Below, one piece after another: positions 25,431-28,197 of a DNA stretch of 28,197 bases. Position numbers and translations under genes: made by a program. The stretch lies in assembly GCA_002394185.1 (NCBI GenBank), contig DGTB01000117.1:373-28569 (forward strand), written 5' to 3'. How positions within the stretch are numbered: the first letter of the stretch is position 1; every line of letters begins with the position of its first letter. The notes under the pieces are model-generated. The model had not been told where the DNA came from. It saw nothing but the letters and a program-made list of their open reading frames with translations, and did no database searches. Origin of the DNA: Bacteroidales bacterium UBA4347 (GTDB lineage: Bacteria > Bacteroidota > Bacteroidia > Bacteroidales > P3).

Positions 25431-26738
25431 TCAACCCCCAATATCCTCCGGGAACTGGTACCCTATCCCTTCGGCAGGGCTGTCCTCCTGGAGGGTGTAG
25501 TCGTCCTCGTAAGGGTCGGCAAAGAGCGGGTCGTCGTTCCATTCGCCACCCTTCACAATGCTATGAAGACCAAGGTTGTAGTTCATCGTGTAGCCATCCA
25601 GCTCGCTGACCAGCAGCTCCTTGCTGTAGGTGCCCCAAATGATGCAGTCGCGGAAGTCGGCCTTCAGCAGGTCGCCACCCACGGCCTCGCCATCCATAAT
25701 CTCATTGTTGGACAGGACGATAGTCTCTATCTTGCGAGCCGTATAGCTCCAGTAGTTGGCAAAGGTGCACTGGCGGAAGTCGTAGCTGCCGCCGCGCAGC
25801 ACCGTCAGGCCTGCCAGACAGTCGTATACCAGCAGGTTGCGCCCCGTAATGGTGGCCGCCTGGCCAATGATGGCGCAGTCGCTCATGTTGCGGATGACCG
25901 TGTTGCTCACCGAAAGCTGCGAGCCTGGGTAGCACCGCAAGCCGCCAACGGCATTCTCCACCACAGCATGGTCTATCACATTGCCCACACTATAGTTGTA
26001 GAACCACAACGTCTGCCATTGGCCCGGCAGGAACGAATACCATCCGTCACTGCGCAACGACGAAAAAACCACCGGCTGTTCGGCTGTGCCCAGGGCACGC
26101 AGATGGGCGTTGGAATCAACGATGAGCATCGCTCCGGTGCAGAAATAGAGCTCGTCGCCGGCGCCGAGGGTCAGCGTGTTTCCGTCGAGCACCGCCGCGG
26201 GGTCGATGAAGATATGGGGCCGCGAGTGGTCCCAATGCTCACAGTCGACAGGCACAAACCACGTCGTGTCGGTCGCCGCAAGACGGTGATAGACTGCGTT
26301 GCGCCCCCAGGCCGTCAGCGGCAGGCGCTGTCCATTGCTGAAGCTGATGGCGTCCTCCACCAGGAATGGCTGCGTGTCGTCGTTGGGGTTGACATTGGCC
26401 TGGACGAAGATGAAGATGCTGTCGCCAGCCTCTATCTCCACATGGCGGGCCACAAGCGACGTGTCGCCGTCCACATTCAGGCGGAACCGGCTCGCGCGTC
26501 CGCCCTCGAGGGTCACCGCGCTCAGCCGCAGATTCTCCGACGTCGTGTTGTACACCGTCACGATACGGGTCGTGGTGCCCACGGTGGTGAACACCGTGTC
26601 GAACGCCACCGTGTCCGCCGAGAAGCTCAACTGCACCCCTCCGTCGTCCGTTGCGAATCCTTCTCGTTCGCACGACATGGGAAACAGCGGCAACATGCAC
26701 GCCAGCAGTATATACAAAACCTTTTTCAACATATACAT
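25431..26738 (-). CDS. Lipoprotein with right-handed beta-helix domain
   Basis: This is a predicted surface or periplasmic lipoprotein of unknown function. The N-terminus from the preferred start is MYMLKK, a hydrophobic stretch, then PMSCERE, a plausible lipobox with lipidated Cys. A beta-sandwich-like region of about 100 residues (SFSADTVAFDTVFTTVGT) precedes a right-handed parallel beta-helix with repeated short strands and turns such as NVIDHAVVENAVGGLRC. The end carries NDDPLFADPYEDDYTLQ and SPAEGIG, the choice-of-anchor-Q type finish seen in many Bacteroidota beta-helix proteins. The frame is open to 26786, but the extra 16 residues are charged and would bury the signal. The sequence before 26738 includes AGTGAAAGGA. 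It follows the M64 peptidase gene closely, so the two are probably co-expressed. Confidence 0.85.
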   Translation of the reverse strand: MYMLKKVLYILLACMLPLFPMSCEREGFATDDGGVQLSFSADTVAFDTVFTTVGTTTRIVTVYNTTSENLRLSAVTLEGGRASRFRLNVDGDTSLVARHVEIEAGDSIFIFVQANVNPNDDTQPFLVEDAISFSNGQRLPLTAWGRNAVYHRLAATDTTWFVPVDCEHWDHSRPHIFIDPAAVLDGNTLTLGAGDELYFCTGAMLIVDSNAHLRALGTAEQPVVFSSLRSDGWYSFLPGQWQTLWFYNYSVGNVIDHAVVENAVGGLRCYPGSQLSVSNTVIRNMSDCAIIGQAATITGRNLLVYDCLAGLTVLRGGSYDFRQCTFANYWSYTARKIETIVLSNNEIMDGEAVGGDLLKADFRDCIIWGTYSKELLVSELDGYTMNYNLGLHSIVKGGEWNDDPLFADPYEDDYTLQEDSPAEGIGYQFPEDIGG

Positions 26739-26786
26739 TTGTCCTTTCACTTCCTCTCGAAACCCCTCCTTCTCACTCACGCACAA

Positions 26787-28040
26787 CTACTTCAGGTACA
26801 ACGCGAACACCTCTTCCAGCCGTTTCACACACACCGGGCAGAACGGCGCATAGTCGCGCATCATGCAGTGCATCGCGGGCCGGTAGACGCCCTCGTGGGC
26901 ATAGCCAGCCCCCTCGTAGACACCCAGCGGGCCGCACTCGCTGCGCGGCACGTCGACATTCTCCGGCGTGGGCACCTTGGTGCCCTGGGGCAGCATGGAC
27001 TTCCACTTGCCGTCGAAGGCCTTGAGGTTGGTGATATTGGGTTCAAGGGGTTCATAATCATTGATGTGGAGGTTGCCGTAGGCCAGGTCCTCGTCGACAT
27101 ATTCGTCCGCCAGACCGCCAAAGGCGTGGCCGAACTCGTGGGGCAGCACATATTCCGCCAGACGGTGCATGCTGGTGACGGCGTAGAAGTTGTAGATGGC
27201 GCCGCCGCCGTAGCGCTCGTCGTTGACCATGATGATGATGTAGTCGCAGGGCGTGGTGCCCAGCGCATCGTGCAGCTTCCATAGGCTGAAGGTCATCAGA
27301 TAGCGGTCGATGCCGAAGGTGCCGAATTCGGCATCCACATCGGATTTGACGCCATAGACGTTGAAGTCCTTGCGGTGGCTCTTGAAAGGCTCCTGCCCGA
27401 AGAGGATTTCCTTCATGCGGTAGTAGTCCACGCGCAGCTGCGGGTCGGTCATGCCCTCGTAGCCCTGGGCCACGATGACCACGTCCACCTTGTCCTCGGG
27501 GGCGCCGTGCAGTTCCAGGTCGGTGCGCAGACCGATGTGGTAGTTGAAGTCAAGCTCGCGCTCGTCGGGGTCAAAATCCACCACCGTCTGGTCCACCAGC
27601 TTCATATTGTCGTCCCTGCGCTGCAAGGCAATCTGCACCTTGCGCTTGGGCATGGGCAGCAGCAGCGTCTCCTCGAAGCGGGCCTTCACCGTTTGGCCCT
27701 TGGCGGTACCCTTGTACTCGCGGAAGAGGTTGCTGTAGCCCTTGGAGTAGATGACCCTTCCGCTCTTGGCGTCGCGCATCTCCACACGGTAGTCGCCGTT
27801 GTCGAAGGGGTCCACCAGGCGTTTGCGGCTGCCGTGCCACTCCGCCGAGCGGTCCAGCCAGCGGCTCACCCACACGGTGTCGCCATGGGCGTTGCCCTCG
27901 CGCGAACAGTCCAGACGCAAGGTGCCGCCGGTGAAATATTTCTTGAACTTCACATCCTGCGCGCCGGCCACCCCCTGCACCGTCAACATCGCCACCGCCA
28001 GCAGCAGAATCCTCAAACTTCTATGTTTCATAAAATCCAT
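26787..28040 (-). CDS. Secreted M64-family (IgA peptidase-like) zinc metallopeptidase
   Basis: This is a predicted exported zinc endopeptidase. The M64 family is named for a Clostridium ramosum enzyme that cleaves IgA; the substrate here is not known. Of the 417 residues, a signal peptide covers about 4-27 (LRILLLAVAMLTVQGVAGA). An M64 N-terminal beta-domain follows, about 28-165, and the catalytic domain about 170-415. The zinc motif HEFGHAFGGLADEY gives H301, E302, H305 and D312. The C-terminal region has clustered cysteines (MHCMM and FCPVC). No T9SS sorting domain is present, so it probably stays periplasmic or uses another route. The start may be 28040 (MDF) or 28031 (MKH); the latter gives a more usual signal peptide. 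Confidence 0.92.
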   Translation of the reverse strand: MDFMKHRSLRILLLAVAMLTVQGVAGAQDVKFKKYFTGGTLRLDCSREGNAHGDTVWVSRWLDRSAEWHGSRKRLVDPFDNGDYRVEMRDAKSGRVIYSKGYSNLFREYKGTAKGQTVKARFEETLLLPMPKRKVQIALQRRDDNMKLVDQTVVDFDPDERELDFNYHIGLRTDLELHGAPEDKVDVVIVAQGYEGMTDPQLRVDYYRMKEILFGQEPFKSHRKDFNVYGVKSDVDAEFGTFGIDRYLMTFSLWKLHDALGTTPCDYIIIMVNDERYGGGAIYNFYAVTSMHRLAEYVLPHEFGHAFGGLADEYVDEDLAYGNLHINDYEPLEPNITNLKAFDGKWKSMLPQGTKVPTPENVDVPRSECGPLGVYEGAGYAHEGVYRPAMHCMMRDYAPFCPVCVKRLEEVFALYLK

Positions 28041-28151
28041 TGTACCGTTTTAAAACCTTAATAACGCCGCAAGAAAAAAAATATTGTACACCATGCGAAA
28101 AACTTCTCCCCCCGGCGCCCCCCTCCTCCCCTCGGCGCCATATCCAACCGG
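28041..28151. other. Upstream region of the M64 peptidase gene
   Basis: On the minus strand an AT-rich leader precedes the start codon, including a T-run near 28073-28083. Further upstream are C/G-rich blocks (about 28108-28140) with GGCGCC and CGGCGCC palindromes. No promoter fits the Bacteroidota consensus well enough to call. Confidence 0.5.
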
Positions 28152-28186
28152 GGTCAAAACCCTACCCGAGAGGTACCTGATACGGC
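28152..28186 (-). repeat. Dispersed 35-nt intergenic repeat, copy 2
   Basis: Read on the minus strand this starts GCCGTATC, continues to TCGGGTAGGG and ends TTTTGACC. It matches 39-73 at 29 of 35 positions without gaps and in opposite orientation. It lies about 110-150 nt upstream of the M64 peptidase start, and could be a repeat of unknown role or part of a regulatory element. Confidence 0.6.
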
Positions 28187-28197
28187 ATATCTCATAT

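Noticed and set aside
39..28186. The two 35-nt inverted copies as ends of a 28-kb transposon
   Set aside because: The interior holds core housekeeping genes (ruvA, recN, aroK, sprA), there is no transposase, and the copies are only 29/35 identical. A dispersed intergenic repeat is more likely.

Overview
The window comes from a Bacteroidota chromosome, most likely Bacteroidales. The evidence is a full-length SprA/Sov translocon of the type IX secretion system (T9SS), a 2,500-residue surface protein ending in a T9SS sorting domain, a Bacteroides-type aminopeptidase P, a TGS-domain nucleoside kinase, and spacers without clear Shine-Dalgarno sequences. Coding regions are GC-rich and spacers are short and AT-rich. 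I cannot name a genus. I see no rRNA, tRNA, CRISPR array, integrase or transposase.

Left part (1-8207). A giant minus-strand gene encodes a secreted mosaic adhesin: signal peptide, seven fibronectin-III-like domains alternating with jelly-roll-like segments, six InlB-B-like repeats and a T9SS C-terminal domain. It ends at a strong intrinsic terminator. A Bacteroidota-type promoter is visible about 190 nt upstream of its start. The 531-bp divergent spacer separates it from the plus-strand genes.

Middle (8208-11844, plus strand). The order is pepP, a small four-helix-bundle (S23/23S-intervening-sequence family) gene, and a nucleoside kinase. The small gene is lower in GC than its neighbours. 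It sits between a purine-rich 9/27-nt tandem array and an inverted array of the same 9-nt family. This inverted-repeat-plus-S23-gene layout is the most unusual thing in the window.

Right part (11861-28040, all minus strand). In transcription order: M64 metallopeptidase, beta-helix lipoprotein, ruvA, sprA, TPR protein, DedA protein, sufS, recN, aroK. Spacing runs from a 4-bp overlap to 164 bp, so the later genes probably form one transcript. It mixes the T9SS channel with DNA repair (RuvA, RecN), cysteine desulfuration (SufS) and aromatic amino acid synthesis (AroK). The SprA made here is the expected exporter of the giant adhesin at the left.

A recurring theme is short-period tandem repeats in the spacers (7-, 9- and 11-nt units): 3-35, 8033-8082, 9604-9699, 10096-10135, 12345-12370 and 24715-24770. 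One heptad block lies inside the ruvA coding sequence as a seven-residue duplication in the domain II-III linker. A 35-nt sequence also occurs at both window ends in inverted orientation (29/35 identical), suggesting a dispersed intergenic repeat family.
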